From contig NZ_JAVIDR010000025.1 in assembly GCF_031157835.1 (NCBI RefSeq), forward strand, positions 1-44,028: DNA of 44,028 nucleotides, in the 5' to 3' direction. Of this stretch, positions 1-9,193 are shown piece by piece. The notes under the pieces were generated by a model that saw only the letters and a list, made by a program, of their open reading frames with translations, was not told the origin of the DNA and searched no databases. This DNA is from Acinetobacter rudis (GTDB lineage: Bacteria > Pseudomonadota > Gammaproteobacteria > Pseudomonadales > Moraxellaceae). Numbering within the stretch: the first letter of the stretch is position 1; each line of letters opens with the position of its first letter. The translations under genes were made by a program, and so were the position numbers.

Positions 1-476
1 TGTGCACCAATTGAATCGTCGTCTGTGTTTTCATCAACACGGACGCCATCATGGCTAAATCGATACCAGTAGCAAATCATGCCTGGTAACGTCGCCAAAA
101 TACGATCAGCAACATTTTGCTGATCAGCAAAGGAGTTTTCTGTTTCTAAATTACCCAACATCGATACGCCAGTACGCATCACATCCATTGGATGTGAATC
201 TGCTGGAATACGTTCTAGTACATCTTTTAATGCTTGTGGTAAAACACGTAATGATTTGAGTTTTGCTTTATAAGCTTGTAACTGCGCTGTATTTGGTAAT
301 TCACCAAAGAAAATCAGGTAAGCGACTTCTTCAAACTGGCAATTCTCTGCAAGATCTTGCACATCATAACCACGGTAAGTCAAACCTGCACCGCTTTTTC
401 CAACTGTTGATAATGCTGTCTTGCCTGCAACTTGACCACGTAAACCTGCGCCAGTAAGGACTTTTCCTTCAGCCAT
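1..476 (-). CDS. prpC: 2-methylcitrate synthase, N-terminal part (cut by window edge)
   Basis: This is the first about 158 codons of a citrate-synthase-family enzyme. It reads MAEGKVLTGAGLRGQVAGKT and continues with a GLTYRGYD motif, which is typical of 2-methylcitrate synthase. That enzyme condenses propionyl-CoA with oxaloacetate in the cytoplasm, the first step of the methylcitrate cycle. The ATG lies one base after the prpB stop codon, with GGAG in the last bases of prpB as ribosome binding site, so the two genes are tightly coupled in one operon. The C-terminal part with the catalytic His/Asp residues lies beyond base 1. Ordinary citrate synthase (GltA) is less likely because of the partner gene and the short, GltA-unlike N-terminus. 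Confidence 0.93.
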   Translation of the reverse strand, partial: MAEGKVLTGAGLRGQVAGKTALSTVGKSGAGLTYRGYDVQDLAENCQFEEVAYLIFFGELPNTAQLQAYKAKLKSLRVLPQALKDVLERIPADSHPMDVMRTGVSMLGNLETENSFADQQNVADRILATLPGMICYWYRFSHDGVRVDENTDDDSIGA

Positions 477-477
477 T

Positions 478-1362
478 TTAGCTCTCCTGCTTGAATAACT
501 TATCTAATGTATTTTCAAATGTATGATAATCTAGGAATTCGTATAATTCTTTACGTTGTTGCATTAAGTCTAATACGTTAACTTGGGTACCATTGTTACG
601 AATGGAATGCATCACTTCCAGTGCTGCTTTTTGCATTGCGCGTGTTGCTGAGAGTGGGTAAAGCACCATACTTATGCCCTGTTCCCCCAATTCATCAACG
701 GTATAGTAAGGTGTATCACCAAATTCAGTAATGTTAGCTAAAACAGGTACACCAACCGCATCGCAAACTGTTCTGTACATTGTAATATCAGTCATGGCTT
801 CTGCAAAAATTGCATCGGCACCAGCTTCAACACAGGCACAAGCACGATCAATCACCGCTTGTAGACCTTCTTTTTGTAGTGCATCGGTACGGGCCATTAC
901 CACAAAGTTAGAATCAGTTTTAGCATCAACCGCAGCTTTAATCCGATCGACCATTTCTTGTTGAGTCACAATTTCTTTGTTTGGACGGTGTCCACAGCGT
1001 TTTTGTGCAACCTGATCTTCAATATGTACCGCTGCTGCACCTGCACGAATCATTTCTTTAATCGTACGTGCAATATTAAAAGCACCACCCCAGCCTGTAT
1101 CAATATCAACCAACAAAGGAGTATCAACACGTTCAGTAATACGACGCACATCTTCAAGAACGTTATCTAAACTGGTCATACCTAGATCAGGCAAACCATA
1201 AGAGTAATTTGCAACACCTGCACCTGAAACATAAATCGCTTTATAGCCAACTTGTTTTGCCATCATGGCTGCGTAGGCATTTACAGTTCCAATAATCTGT
1301 AATGGCTTTTCGACTTCTAATGCTTGTCTAAATCTTAGACCTGCAGACGCTTGTTCTGTCAT
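478..1362 (-). CDS. prpB: 2-methylisocitrate lyase
   Basis: PrpB cleaves 2-methylisocitrate to pyruvate and succinate, the last step of propionate catabolism by the methylcitrate cycle. The 294-residue protein has the isocitrate-lyase superfamily layout. The DIDTGWGG metal-binding stretch is at about 86-93 and the KRCGH catalytic signature at 121-125, with the active cysteine at 123. The reading frame is open 22 codons further upstream, but the ATG at 1362 is preceded by an AAGGA ribosome binding site at ideal distance and gives the usual family length. prpC follows after one base. The divergent neighbour is a TetR-type regulator; no GntR or PrpR-type regulator lies next to prpB within this window. 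Confidence 0.95.
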   Translation of the reverse strand: MTEQASAGLRFRQALEVEKPLQIIGTVNAYAAMMAKQVGYKAIYVSGAGVANYSYGLPDLGMTSLDNVLEDVRRITERVDTPLLVDIDTGWGGAFNIARTIKEMIRAGAAAVHIEDQVAQKRCGHRPNKEIVTQQEMVDRIKAAVDAKTDSNFVVMARTDALQKEGLQAVIDRACACVEAGADAIFAEAMTDITMYRTVCDAVGVPVLANITEFGDTPYYTVDELGEQGISMVLYPLSATRAMQKAALEVMHSIRNNGTQVNVLDLMQQRKELYEFLDYHTFENTLDKLFKQES

Positions 1363-1470
1363 AATTCCTTTCCACAGTCTTACTATATTCATAGAATTTT
1401 GAGTATATCCATAAAGCAATGCGCTCATGCAGATTTTTAGCTAAAACTTTAGCATAATGATTTCAGTCTA

Positions 1471-1490
1471 TTGAGCGGTTATCTGCTCAA
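1471..1490. promoter_or_regulatory. Inverted repeat between prpB and the TetR gene
   Basis: TTGAGC and GCTCAA form a perfect 6-bp dyad with an 8-base spacer in the divergent intergenic region. The position, about 110 bp upstream of prpB and 80 bp upstream of the tetR start, suits an operator for either gene. Function is inferred from symmetry and position only. Confidence 0.25.
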
Positions 1491-1532
1491 AGCTATATGT
1501 CTAGATATAAGCCTGAATTTCCTTGACATCTT

Positions 1533-1541
1533 TGGTATAAT
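1533..1541 (+). promoter_or_regulatory. Extended -10 promoter of the TetR-type regulator
   Basis: TGG followed directly by TATAAT (1536-1541) is a perfect extended -10 element. It would start transcription near 1548, about 23 bases before the ATG at 1571. A TTGACA lies only 7 bases upstream of TATAAT, so it cannot be the matching -35 box. Confidence 0.5.
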
Positions 1542-1570
1542 GCTCTCTATTTTTTTAATCTTGCTGTGTT

Positions 1571-2224
1571 ATGGCTATTAGTTTAGATCAAATCGTGATT
1601 TCAAACTGCGACATCCCTCAGACTCGTCGCGGTCATGAACGACGCTTAGCGCTATTACTCAGTGCGAATACTTTATTTCTTGAACGTGGCTATGATGCAG
1701 TATCCTTAGATGATATCGTTAACCATGCTGGTGGCTCCAAAACTTCTATCTATAAATATTTTGGTAGCAAAGATGGCTTATTTATTGCCATTTGTGACTA
1801 TCGTCGGGCTATGTTTTTTCAAGATATTTGTCCAGCCTTCGAACAAAGCAAAAGTAATCTACGCGATTATTTAATTCAAAATTTAAATAATTTCTATATT
1901 CATTTACTTGATCCTGAAAATGCAGCATTTATTCGCTTAATTGTTGAACGCACACAAGCCACACCTGAATTTGCGCTATATATACATGAACAAGGCCCTA
2001 AACATATTCAGGCTACAATTGCTAAAGTATTGGAAACAGCACATAACCAGAACATATTATATTGTCCAAAGCCATTATTTTCTGCTCAGATGTATATTGG
2101 AATTATTCGTCATTTGGAATGGCAAACAATTATGGGAATTGAAATAAAAAAAACAGATGATGAAATAAAGGAATATTTTGAGTATAGCGTTGATCGTTTT
2201 TTGGATGGACACCAAAGAGTTTAA
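1571..2224 (+). CDS. TetR/AcrR-family transcriptional regulator
   Basis: A 217-residue regulator with an N-terminal TetR helix-turn-helix at about residues 20-70. It contains the typical stretch for the second and recognition helices (VSLDDIVNHAGGSKTSIYKYFGSKDGLF). The C-terminal half is all-alpha and should bind ligand and form the dimer, as is usual for the family; the ligand is unknown. The gene is transcribed away from prpB and precedes argF on the same strand, but a terminator-like hairpin lies between it and argF. It may control prpBC, itself or distant genes. The sequence does not decide this. Confidence 0.85.
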   Translation: MAISLDQIVISNCDIPQTRRGHERRLALLLSANTLFLERGYDAVSLDDIVNHAGGSKTSIYKYFGSKDGLFIAICDYRRAMFFQDICPAFEQSKSNLRDYLIQNLNNFYIHLLDPENAAFIRLIVERTQATPEFALYIHEQGPKHIQATIAKVLETAHNQNILYCPKPLFSAQMYIGIIRHLEWQTIMGIEIKKTDDEIKEYFEYSVDRFLDGHQRV

Positions 2225-2289
2225 AATTTTGCACAGCAAACATATTCTATAGTATATTGATTGATTATCCTTTTTTAATTTCCTACAGA

Positions 2290-2320
2290 CCAACAATAGT
2301 GTGTTGGCTTTTTTATTTTT
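2290..2320 (+). terminator. Rho-independent terminator after the TetR gene
   Basis: The stem CCAACA (2290-2295) / TGTTGG (2302-2307) is followed by a T-rich run. It lies between tetR and argF, so argF needs its own promoter or read-through. The 3' part can also pair with GGCTAACACT about 20 bases further on, giving an alternative hairpin just before the argF ribosome binding site. Confidence 0.55.
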
Positions 2321-2348
2321 GGCTAACACTTATTATTGTGGAGTAACC

Positions 2349-3269
2349 ATGGCTCTCAGACATTTTCTTACTTTAGCTGATTTAAACACAGATGAATTAA
2401 ATCAAGTTATTCAACGTGCATTAGAATTGAAAAAAATGCAACATCAACACCAAGTTTATCAGCCCTTTGTTGGTAAAGTAATGGGAATGATCTTTGAAAA
2501 ATCGAGCACACGAACACGCGTATCCTTTGAAGCAGGTATGACCCAATTTGGTGGTAGCGCTATTTTCCTTTCTTCACGTGACACTCAACTAGGCCGTGGT
2601 GAACCTATTGAAGATTCAGCACGCGTAATTTCAAGCATGCTAGATGTTGTGATGATTCGCACATTTGGACATGACATTGTTGAGCGTTTTGCAAAAAATT
2701 CAAGTGTACCTGTTATTAATGCATTAACAGATGACCACCATCCATGCCAACTACTTGCAGATATTCAAACTTTTGTTGAACACCGTGGTTCAATTCAAGG
2801 GAAGACTGTTGCATGGATTGGTGATGGTAATAATATGTGTAATTCATATATTGAAGCTGCACATATGTGGGGCTTTAATCTTAAAATCGCTTCACCAAAA
2901 GGTTATGAACCTCAGGAAAAATTTCTCACTCCCTATCGCCATTGCGTAGAATTAGTTGAAAATGCTGAAATAGCAGCTTCTGGCGCTGATCTGATTGTTA
3001 CTGATGTATGGGCAAGTATGGGGCAAGAAGAAGAACAAAAAATTCGTGAAAAAGCATTTGCCGATTACCAAGTCAATGAAAAACTCGTTGAACTTGCTCA
3101 CCCAGATTGCTTATTTATGCACTGTCTACCAGCACACCGTGGTGAAGAAATTTCAGAAAACATGCTGAGTCATAAAAGTTCTGTTGTTTGGGATGAAGCA
3201 GAAAATCGTCTACATGCTCAAAAAGCTTTGGTTGAATTTCTAATTAATGAAAATCTAAAAACAAACTAA
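2349..3269 (+). CDS. argF: Ornithine carbamoyltransferase
   Basis: This cytoplasmic enzyme makes citrulline from ornithine and carbamoyl phosphate, in arginine biosynthesis. The 306-residue protein carries the carbamoyl-phosphate motif STRTR at 53-57, the HPCQ motif in its centre, and the [10 protein letters not shown] ornithine-binding/catalytic stretch near the C-terminus. All are diagnostic of OTCase rather than aspartate carbamoyltransferase. The frame is open upstream to 2301, but the ATG at 2349 with GGAG in front gives the normal family length and N-terminus ([12 protein letters not shown]). argC, another arginine gene, lies 5 kb away on the other strand, so the pathway genes are dispersed as in other Acinetobacter. 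Confidence 0.96.
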   Translation: MALRHFLTLADLNTDELNQVIQRALELKKMQHQHQVYQPFVGKVMGMIFEKSSTRTRVSFEAGMTQFGGSAIFLSSRDTQLGRGEPIEDSARVISSMLDVVMIRTFGHDIVERFAKNSSVPVINALTDDHHPCQLLADIQTFVEHRGSIQGKTVAWIGDGNNMCNSYIEAAHMWGFNLKIASPKGYEPQEKFLTPYRHCVELVENAEIAASGADLIVTDVWASMGQEEEQKIREKAFADYQVNEKLVELAHPDCLFMHCLPAHRGEEISENMLSHKSSVVWDEAENRLHAQKALVEFLINENLKTN

Positions 3270-3290
3270 TTACACAAGTTATATATTAGA

Positions 3291-3328
3291 TAATTAAAAA
3301 GGCTTTATCTCTAAAGCCTTTTTAATTA
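3291..3328 (+). terminator. argF terminator
   Basis: GGCTTTA (3301-3307) and TAAAGCC (3312-3318) form a stem with loop TCTC. Flanking AATTAAAAA and TTTTTAATT extend the stem and supply the U-tract. It lies 20-60 bases after the argF stop. Confidence 0.85.
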
Positions 3329-3516
3329 TCCCTGAAAATTTATTATAAATCTGTAAAATCTACTTTCCACATTTAATCACAATATAAATTTACATATTAA
3401 ACTAATATATCTTTTTAATAATTTAAAATCTTCAGCAGCACTCAATAATATTAAAAGGTAGAATATCACCCACTCTACCAATCAACTTAGTTCGTTTATT
3501 ATCACAAGAGAAATAT

Positions 3517-4017
3517 ATGCTTTTAAGCCAATTCCAATATAAACAGTGGTCTGATCAACGAATGTTAGATGCAGTACAACAAATCAATCAAATAGAATTT
3601 GCAGAACAATATGCTTTTATCTGCCAACAACTTAATCATATGATTATTGTAGAGGATCTTTTCCGTGCACGCTTATTACAGCAACACCAACCTCACCCTA
3701 AGACCAATAGTGCTATAGTTCCGTTGTTTGAACAATTAGCCCCACGATTAATTCAATCAGATCAAGATTATCTACTTTATATTCAGAACACATCACCAAG
3801 CCAATTTGATCAACCGATTCACTTTACTTTTACCGACCAAAAAAAGGGTTCAATGCAAATTAAAGAAATTTTATTTCATATCATTAATCATGGTAGCTAT
3901 CATCGAGGATCTATTGCTCGTGCTCTAGATCAGGCAGGTATAATCCATCCAGCGGATAGTTACACTATGTTCTTACATGTTACACAAGAAAAACGCCGTG
4001 AATGGACTATTGAATGA
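3517..4017 (+). CDS. DinB-family protein
   Basis: A 166-residue protein of the DinB/YfiT-like four-helix-bundle superfamily. It starts with the typical short 'YKQWSDQRML' helix. Three histidines (H41 in QLNHM, H125 and H129 in HIINHGSYHRG) match the metal-binding triad of the family. Many members are metal-dependent transferases for low-molecular-weight thiols, but the substrate here cannot be told. It stands alone, convergent with ynfA, with about 250 bp of AT-rich sequence upstream that includes a GGTAGA/TCTACC dyad at 3457-3479. Confidence 0.82.
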   Translation: MLLSQFQYKQWSDQRMLDAVQQINQIEFAEQYAFICQQLNHMIIVEDLFRARLLQQHQPHPKTNSAIVPLFEQLAPRLIQSDQDYLLYIQNTSPSQFDQPIHFTFTDQKKGSMQIKEILFHIINHGSYHRGSIARALDQAGIIHPADSYTMFLHVTQEKRREWTIE

Positions 4018-4048
4018 GTGCTAAGCCCCGTAACTTTAAATGTAGAAT

Positions 4049-4390
4049 TTAACGAATCAAACCATTAGGCTGCAAAATAATAATTGCAGCTCCAATCACA
4101 ACAACACAACCACCTAATACATCCCAACGACTCAAACTTAGCTGATCAACATACTTTAACCACAAAAGAGCGGTACAAACATAAATCCCACCATATGCGG
4201 CATAAATACGACCTGATGCAGCAGGATGTAAGGTTAATAACCACACAAAAACAGCAAGACTTAATATTGTTGGCAACCATAGCCAAGGGCTACGTCCTTG
4301 ATTAAGGATTAAATATGGAAAGTAACATCCCAAAATTTCCGCAATAGCAGTGAGAAAAAACAAAACAAAAGTCATTAATATATTAGACAT
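4049..4390 (-). CDS. ynfA: YnfA-family small membrane protein
   Basis: A 113-residue inner-membrane protein with four predicted transmembrane segments. The centre (FVWLLTLHPAASGRIYAAYGG, followed by YVCTALLWL) is the conserved UPF0060/YnfA signature. YnfA proteins resemble small multidrug resistance transporters, and some have been linked to efflux; the role in this organism is open. The frame runs upstream through the clpA terminator, so the start is placed at the ATG at 4390, which has GGA about 10 bases in front. An internal ATG at 4375 would give 108 residues, the length of the E. coli protein. It follows clpA on the same strand but behind a strong terminator. Confidence 0.88.
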   Translation of the reverse strand: MSNILMTFVLFFLTAIAEILGCYFPYLILNQGRSPWLWLPTILSLAVFVWLLTLHPAASGRIYAAYGGIYVCTALLWLKYVDQLSLSRWDVLGGCVVVIGAAIIILQPNGLIR

Positions 4391-4410
4391 CAAGATGTTC
4401 CATACTTTAT

Positions 4411-4446
4411 GCAAAAAATAACCCGCAAACGACTCGCGGGTTATTT
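4411..4446 (-). terminator. clpA terminator
   Basis: AATAACCCGC (4417-4426) and GCGGGTTATT (4436-4445) form a perfect 10-bp stem. On the minus strand it is followed by a run of six T. It ends the clpS-clpA transcript just before ynfA. Confidence 0.88.
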
Positions 4447-4463
4447 CTAAAGAACAACACAGA

Positions 4464-6740
4464 TTAAGCTGGTTCAGCAGCTTGATCTTCAAATACTTCA
4501 AGCTTTAAGCCGACAGATTGACCATTTTCAGTTTTCACTGTAACAGCAACATTTCCACCATGATCAGCAAGCTCACCAAACAGAATCATTTCAGCCAATG
4601 GCTTTTTCAAATGCTCTTGAATAAGACGCTGCATAGGACGAGCTCCCATATTTCGGTCATAACCATTTTCAGCTAACCAATCACGAGCCTCTTGATCTAC
4701 ATCAAGTACAACTTTCTTGTCATCTAACTGTGCTTGTAATTCAGTTAAGAATTTATCAACCACAGACTCAATTACAGACATTGGTAATGCCTTAAACTGA
4801 ATAATGGCATCTAAACGGTTACGAAACTCTGGTGAAAATGCACGTTTCATCGCTTCTTGATTATCTTTACTGTTGTCTTGCTCAGTAAATCCAATACTAC
4901 TACGTGAAATGCTCTCTGCACCAATATTGGTGGTTAGTACAATAATGACATTTCTAAAATCAGATTTACGTCCATTATTATCAGTTAATGAACCATGATC
5001 CATAATTTGCAAAAGCAGGTTAAATACATCTGGATGTGCTTTCTCGATTTCATCAAGCAACAATACACAGTGTGGGTTTTTATGAATCATATCGGTTAAT
5101 AAACCGCCTTGATCAAAACCAACATAACCTGGAGGTGCACCAATTAAGCGAGATACTGCGTGTCGTTCCATGTACTCAGACATATCAAAACGTACTAACT
5201 CTACACCTAACAACTTGGCCAACTGCTTGGTCACTTCTGTTTTACCCACCCCTGTAGGGCCAGCAAAAACAAAACTACCAACAGGTTTGTCAGGTGATTT
5301 TAAACCAGCCCGAGAGAGTTTAATGGCAGATGATAATGCAGTAATTGCATCGTCTTGACCAAAAACAACACGTTTAAGATCACGCTCCAAATTACTCAAT
5401 ACCGTTTTATCATCTTTCGATACTGTTTTAGGCGGTATACGTGCAATTTTAGAAACAATATCTTCAATATTTTCAACAGTAATCAAACGATTATCTGTAT
5501 CTGTTTTTAATCTTCGTTGAGCACCAGCTTCATCAATAACATCAATTGCCTTATCTGGCAAAAAGCGATCATTAATAAACTTCGCAGACAGCTCAACCGC
5601 GGAAACTAATGCTTGATCGTCATATTCCACATGATGAAACTCTTCAAATTTCGATTTGAGACCACGTAAAATATCTATGGTTTCTGAAATTGAAGGCTCA
5701 TTAACATCAATTTTTTGGAAACGACGGGATAGCGCATGATCTTTTTCAAAGACTTGTCTATATTCTTGGAAAGTCGTTGAACCAATACAGCGCAGGCTAC
5801 CATTTGCAAGTGCCGGTTTTATTAAGTTAGATGCATCCATAGTACTACCCATGCTAGAACCAGCACCGATAATCATGTGGATTTCATCAATAAATAAAAC
5901 CGCATCAGGCTTCTTTTTTAAAGTGTTGAGTAACTGTTTTAAACGTTTCTCAAAATCACCTCTATATTTTGTACCCGCAACCAACGCACCAATATCTAGA
6001 CTATAAATTTCAGTATTAGCTAACGGTTTTGGTGCTTTATTGTTGACGATTAACCAAGCCAAACCTTCAGCAATTGAAGTTTTACCAACCCCTGGGTCTC
6101 CAACAAGTAATGGATTATTTTTACGACGACGACATAAAATTTGTGCTGCGCGCTCAATTTCTTTTTCTCGACCAATTAATGGGTCTGTTTTTCCTTTTAG
6201 CGCTTCATGATTGAGATTTAAAGTATATAACTCTAGTGGCCCTGCATTGGCTGAGGTACTCATGTCTGAATCCACCTCATCAGCTTCTTCTTCTACATGA
6301 ACCTCATCTTTACGAGCACCATGCGAGAGATACTGAGTTAATGTTAGTCTGTTAATTTGATGACGTTTCAATAAATAAATAGCAAATGAATCACGTTCAG
6401 AATACATTGCAACTAATACATCGGCTCCTTCAACAGTACGATCGCTACCACTCGACTGAACATGGAAAATTGCACGTTGCAAGATTCGATCAAAACTTTC
6501 AGTCGGATGTGGTGCTTGCTCACTATTTTCAGGAAGCTTAGGTGTATGTTGTTCAACGTACTCTTCTAGCTCTTTACGAAGACTCACGATCTCAGCACCG
6601 CATGCTTTTAATGTATTCACAGCGGAATCATTATCTAACAATGCCAATAACAAATGTTCAACGGTGAGAAACTCGTGTCTCTTTTGACGAGCCATGCTTA
6701 CAGCCAAACGCAAAGACACCTCTAATTGACGACTAAGCAT
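4464..6740 (-). CDS. clpA: ATP-dependent Clp protease ATP-binding subunit ClpA
   Basis: ClpA is the hexameric AAA+ unfoldase that feeds substrates into the ClpP protease, including N-degron proteins delivered by ClpS. At 758 residues it has the same length as E. coli ClpA. The N-domain repeats (residues 1-140, starting MLSRQLEVSLRLAV) are followed by D1 with Walker A GDPGVGKT at 214-221. D2 has a second Walker A, GPTGVGKT, at roughly 490-500. An IGF loop (SSIGFTEQ, near 618) is the ClpP docking tripeptide and separates ClpA from ClpB. clpS lies 9 bases upstream in the same operon. No clpP gene is in the window. Confidence 0.97.
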   Translation of the reverse strand: MLSRQLEVSLRLAVSMARQKRHEFLTVEHLLLALLDNDSAVNTLKACGAEIVSLRKELEEYVEQHTPKLPENSEQAPHPTESFDRILQRAIFHVQSSGSDRTVEGADVLVAMYSERDSFAIYLLKRHQINRLTLTQYLSHGARKDEVHVEEEADEVDSDMSTSANAGPLELYTLNLNHEALKGKTDPLIGREKEIERAAQILCRRRKNNPLLVGDPGVGKTSIAEGLAWLIVNNKAPKPLANTEIYSLDIGALVAGTKYRGDFEKRLKQLLNTLKKKPDAVLFIDEIHMIIGAGSSMGSTMDASNLIKPALANGSLRCIGSTTFQEYRQVFEKDHALSRRFQKIDVNEPSISETIDILRGLKSKFEEFHHVEYDDQALVSAVELSAKFINDRFLPDKAIDVIDEAGAQRRLKTDTDNRLITVENIEDIVSKIARIPPKTVSKDDKTVLSNLERDLKRVVFGQDDAITALSSAIKLSRAGLKSPDKPVGSFVFAGPTGVGKTEVTKQLAKLLGVELVRFDMSEYMERHAVSRLIGAPPGYVGFDQGGLLTDMIHKNPHCVLLLDEIEKAHPDVFNLLLQIMDHGSLTDNNGRKSDFRNVIIVLTTNIGAESISRSSIGFTEQDNSKDNQEAMKRAFSPEFRNRLDAIIQFKALPMSVIESVVDKFLTELQAQLDDKKVVLDVDQEARDWLAENGYDRNMGARPMQRLIQEHLKKPLAEMILFGELADHGGNVAVTVKTENGQSVGLKLEVFEDQAAEPA

Positions 6741-6749
6741 GCTAACCCC

Positions 6750-7178
6750 CTATTCTTTTGGCTCGATCTGACAAAGTAATGGATAACCTTGGGAACGAGA
6801 ATAATTATTAACGATATTTGCTTTCGTTTCCGCGATATCTCGCGGATACACACCAGCGATACCTTTTCCTTCGTAATGTACTGTTAGCATCACTTGCGTA
6901 GCTTGGTCAAGATTTAAAGCAAAGTATTGTTGTAAAATTTCAATTACAAAATCCATCGGCGTATAGTCATCATTAAGTAAAACCACGACGTAAAGTGGTG
7001 GCAACTTTAATTGTGGAGGTGCTGTTTTTACTGCAACATCTCCATCAGACTCTTCATTTATTGATGAATCATGTGCAACAGACATCGTTTCTGAATGAAT
7101 ATGCCAGTCGACATAACCTGATTGATTAAATGAATCTTTAATCTCACCTAAACAAACTGGACGTTTTATAATGCTCAT
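6750..7178 (-). CDS. clpS: ATP-dependent Clp protease adaptor ClpS
   Basis: ClpS binds N-degron substrates and hands them to the ClpA N-domain. The core is clear: [20 protein letters not shown] at about 63-82, with the NDDYTPM substrate-pocket motif, and [23 protein letters not shown] further on. The frame gives 142 residues, longer than the about 106 of E. coli ClpS. A second ATG at codon 32 (position 7085) would give 111 residues and may be the true start. Neither ATG has a good ribosome binding site, so the start is uncertain. Directly upstream of clpA, same operon. Confidence 0.92.
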   Translation of the reverse strand: MSIIKRPVCLGEIKDSFNQSGYVDWHIHSETMSVAHDSSINEESDGDVAVKTAPPQLKLPPLYVVVLLNDDYTPMDFVIEILQQYFALNLDQATQVMLTVHYEGKGIAGVYPRDIAETKANIVNNYSRSQGYPLLCQIEPKE

Positions 7179-7196
7179 ATAACTAAAATTCTTTTC

Positions 7197-7946
7197 TTAC
7201 TGTACAGTAGCTTCGGCTTGCGGAATTTCCGAAGCAAAGCTTGCTAAATTTTCTACTGCTTTACCACGTTGCCAACTAAAGCGTTTAATCACGGTTGTTG
7301 GACCACTCAAACGCACCTCAATAAACTGAGGATTAAACCCTTTAGGCATTGTCCAACGCCCTGTTAAACGAGCATAGTCTTCAAAATTAAAGCCTTTGTT
7401 TTCCATTGGAACAATTAACACTTCTGCACCACTAATTAAACGCAACTCTACATTTCCTGTAGCACGGCGATGGTTAGGGCTAACTTGCAATAAATCTAAT
7501 TGGTACTCAAAAGCATTTTCAGGTAATGGTTTAATTGCAAGATTTTGTACAGATAGACTTAGACCACCACGTTCACGTAACACTTCACGATAAATCGCAG
7601 CTAAACCAGTCAACTGAGTTTTTTCAGCCTTTAACTTATTAATGCCTGCATAAAGCTCATTTGAATTTTCAACTGCAACATCACGTTCTTGTACTGCAGT
7701 ATTTAAATTTTTATTGAGTGCATCTAAATTGTTTTTTTGCTTTTGGACAACATCAACCAATTGCTTGGCATCGGCATCATAACCCACTACTGTCAGTCCT
7801 TGGCGATGCCCTACGGTGTAACCTAAAATTAAACTCCCTAGCGACAATACTACAGCTGAAATAATCAAAGGTGTATAACCTTGTTTCAGCGACTGTCTAA
7901 GCTTATTCGCTGGTTCTGAAACATTATGTTCTTGGGTATCTTGCAT
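7197..7946 (-). CDS. Single-pass membrane protein with coiled coil (DUF6776-like)
   Basis: A 249-residue protein with one transmembrane helix at about 29-47 and a coiled-coil-like region at about 60-112 rich in Lys/Asn/Leu heptads. A C-terminal beta-rich domain follows (130-235). The topology suggests a bitopic inner-membrane protein with its C-terminal domain in the periplasm. Layout and the C-terminal domain resemble an uncharacterised proteobacterial family (DUF6776), but this rests on memory of the family. It lies 18 bases upstream of the long clpS frame and downstream of argC on the same strand. No function can be assigned. Confidence 0.7.
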   Translation of the reverse strand: MQDTQEHNVSEPANKLRQSLKQGYTPLIISAVVLSLGSLILGYTVGHRQGLTVVGYDADAKQLVDVVQKQKNNLDALNKNLNTAVQERDVAVENSNELYAGINKLKAEKTQLTGLAAIYREVLRERGGLSLSVQNLAIKPLPENAFEYQLDLLQVSPNHRRATGNVELRLISGAEVLIVPMENKGFNFEDYARLTGRWTMPKGFNPQFIEVRLSGPTTVIKRFSWQRGKAVENLASFASEIPQAEATVQ

Positions 7947-7974
7947 TGTCGTCTCTAGTCATGTTTGGGTTCAA

Positions 7975-8006
7975 ACAGCTTTCTTAGAGTCAGTTAGGAA
8001 AGCTGT
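7975..8006 (-). terminator. Hairpin after argC, possible weak terminator
   Basis: ACAGCTTTC (7975-7983) and GAAAGCTGT (7998-8006) pair perfectly and extend inward through one G-U pair. On the minus strand only three T follow, so termination would be weak. It lies between the argC stop and the next gene on the same strand. Confidence 0.45.
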
Positions 8007-8021
8007 GTAAGATCAATATTA

Positions 8022-9071
8022 TTAAGGTAAAAGACCAATACCTTTTAGGCCTGCATCTTCAGAAAGATTAAACATCAAATTCATATTTTGTATAGCTTGA
8101 CCAGCAGCTCCTTTAACCAAATTATCTTGTGCAACCAAAACAATTAACTTATTTGGTTGAATCTGATGTAATGCAATACGTAATTGGTTAGCACCTCGTA
8201 CACTACGAGTTTCTGGAGAGCTTCCCGCAGGCATTACATCAACAAAACATTCGTTTTGATAAAAATCTTGGTAAAGTTTTTGTAAATCAATAGACTGAGC
8301 ATTATCGGTCAAATCTACATAAATTGTACTCAGCATTCCCCTAATCATTGGTACCAAATGAGGTACAAATATCAATTGCTCAAAGTTTGCTTGATGTACA
8401 GAAATATCTGTTAAAGCTTCAACAATTTCAGGATGATGACGATGTCCTGCAACACCATATGCCTTGAAATTATCCGCATTTTCAGAGTAAATCATGCCTA
8501 GACTAGCTTTACGTCCTGCACCCGAAACACCAGATTTCGCATCAATGATAATACTTTCAGGTTTCAGTAATAATTCACTCGACTGTAAAAGTGGAGCCAG
8601 GCCAAGCTGAACAGTTGTCGGATAGCAACCAGGATTACCAATGACATTGGCTTGCTTAATTTTGTCACGATTTAGTTCGCACAAACCATAAACGGATTGC
8701 TTTAAAATATCGGGACAAGCATGTGTTAATCCATACCATTTTTCGAACTGTTCTAAATTTTGTAAACGAAAATCAGCTGCAAGATCAATTACTTTAGTTC
8801 CAGCATTGACTAAATCAGCAGCATGATTCATCGCCACACCATGCGGTGTTGCAAAAAATACAACATCACATTGTTGTAATTGCTCTATTTTAAAATCAGA
8901 AAATTCAAGGTCGGTATGACCACGTAGGCTCGGGAACATGTCATCAACTCGACGTCCCGCTTCTGTTCTAGATGTCAGGATTTTGACACAGACATCAGGA
9001 TGACGCAGTAGTAAACGCAACAATTCAACGCCCGTATACCCTGTTCCACCCACTATACCTACAGTAATCAC
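8022..9071 (-). CDS. argC: N-acetyl-gamma-glutamyl-phosphate reductase
   Basis: ArgC reduces N-acetylglutamyl phosphate to the semialdehyde with NADPH, the third step of arginine biosynthesis, in the cytoplasm. The 349-residue protein has the nucleotide-binding [10 protein letters not shown] at 5-14, the catalytic cysteine C149 in IGNPGCYPT, and the [10 protein letters not shown] motif at about 210-220 that carries the second active-site histidine. Its length matches the family. It starts at an ATG after a 122-bp gap from the peptidase gene and runs into the DUF6776-like gene on the same strand after a weak hairpin. Confidence 0.96.
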   Translation of the reverse strand: MITVGIVGGTGYTGVELLRLLLRHPDVCVKILTSRTEAGRRVDDMFPSLRGHTDLEFSDFKIEQLQQCDVVFFATPHGVAMNHAADLVNAGTKVIDLAADFRLQNLEQFEKWYGLTHACPDILKQSVYGLCELNRDKIKQANVIGNPGCYPTTVQLGLAPLLQSSELLLKPESIIIDAKSGVSGAGRKASLGMIYSENADNFKAYGVAGHRHHPEIVEALTDISVHQANFEQLIFVPHLVPMIRGMLSTIYVDLTDNAQSIDLQKLYQDFYQNECFVDVMPAGSSPETRSVRGANQLRIALHQIQPNKLIVLVAQDNLVKGAAGQAIQNMNLMFNLSEDAGLKGIGLLP

Positions 9072-9193
9072 AATACTAACCCCATTAAAAGTTGAGATAA
9101 ATTAACGCTGTAGTATGACAGGAACTGAGCGTTTGCAAAACAGTTTTGCCATACCCCTAGTAAAATTTTAATAATAAGTTAGGTTACGATGCC

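Noticed and set aside
263..457. Open frame antisense to prpC
   Set aside because: It is the shadow of the prpC coding sequence on the other strand; the minus-strand frame encodes clear citrate-synthase-family protein.
1523..1541. TTGACA and TATAAT as a normal promoter pair
   Set aside because: Only 7 bases separate the boxes; the usual spacer is 16-18. The extended -10 reading is more plausible.
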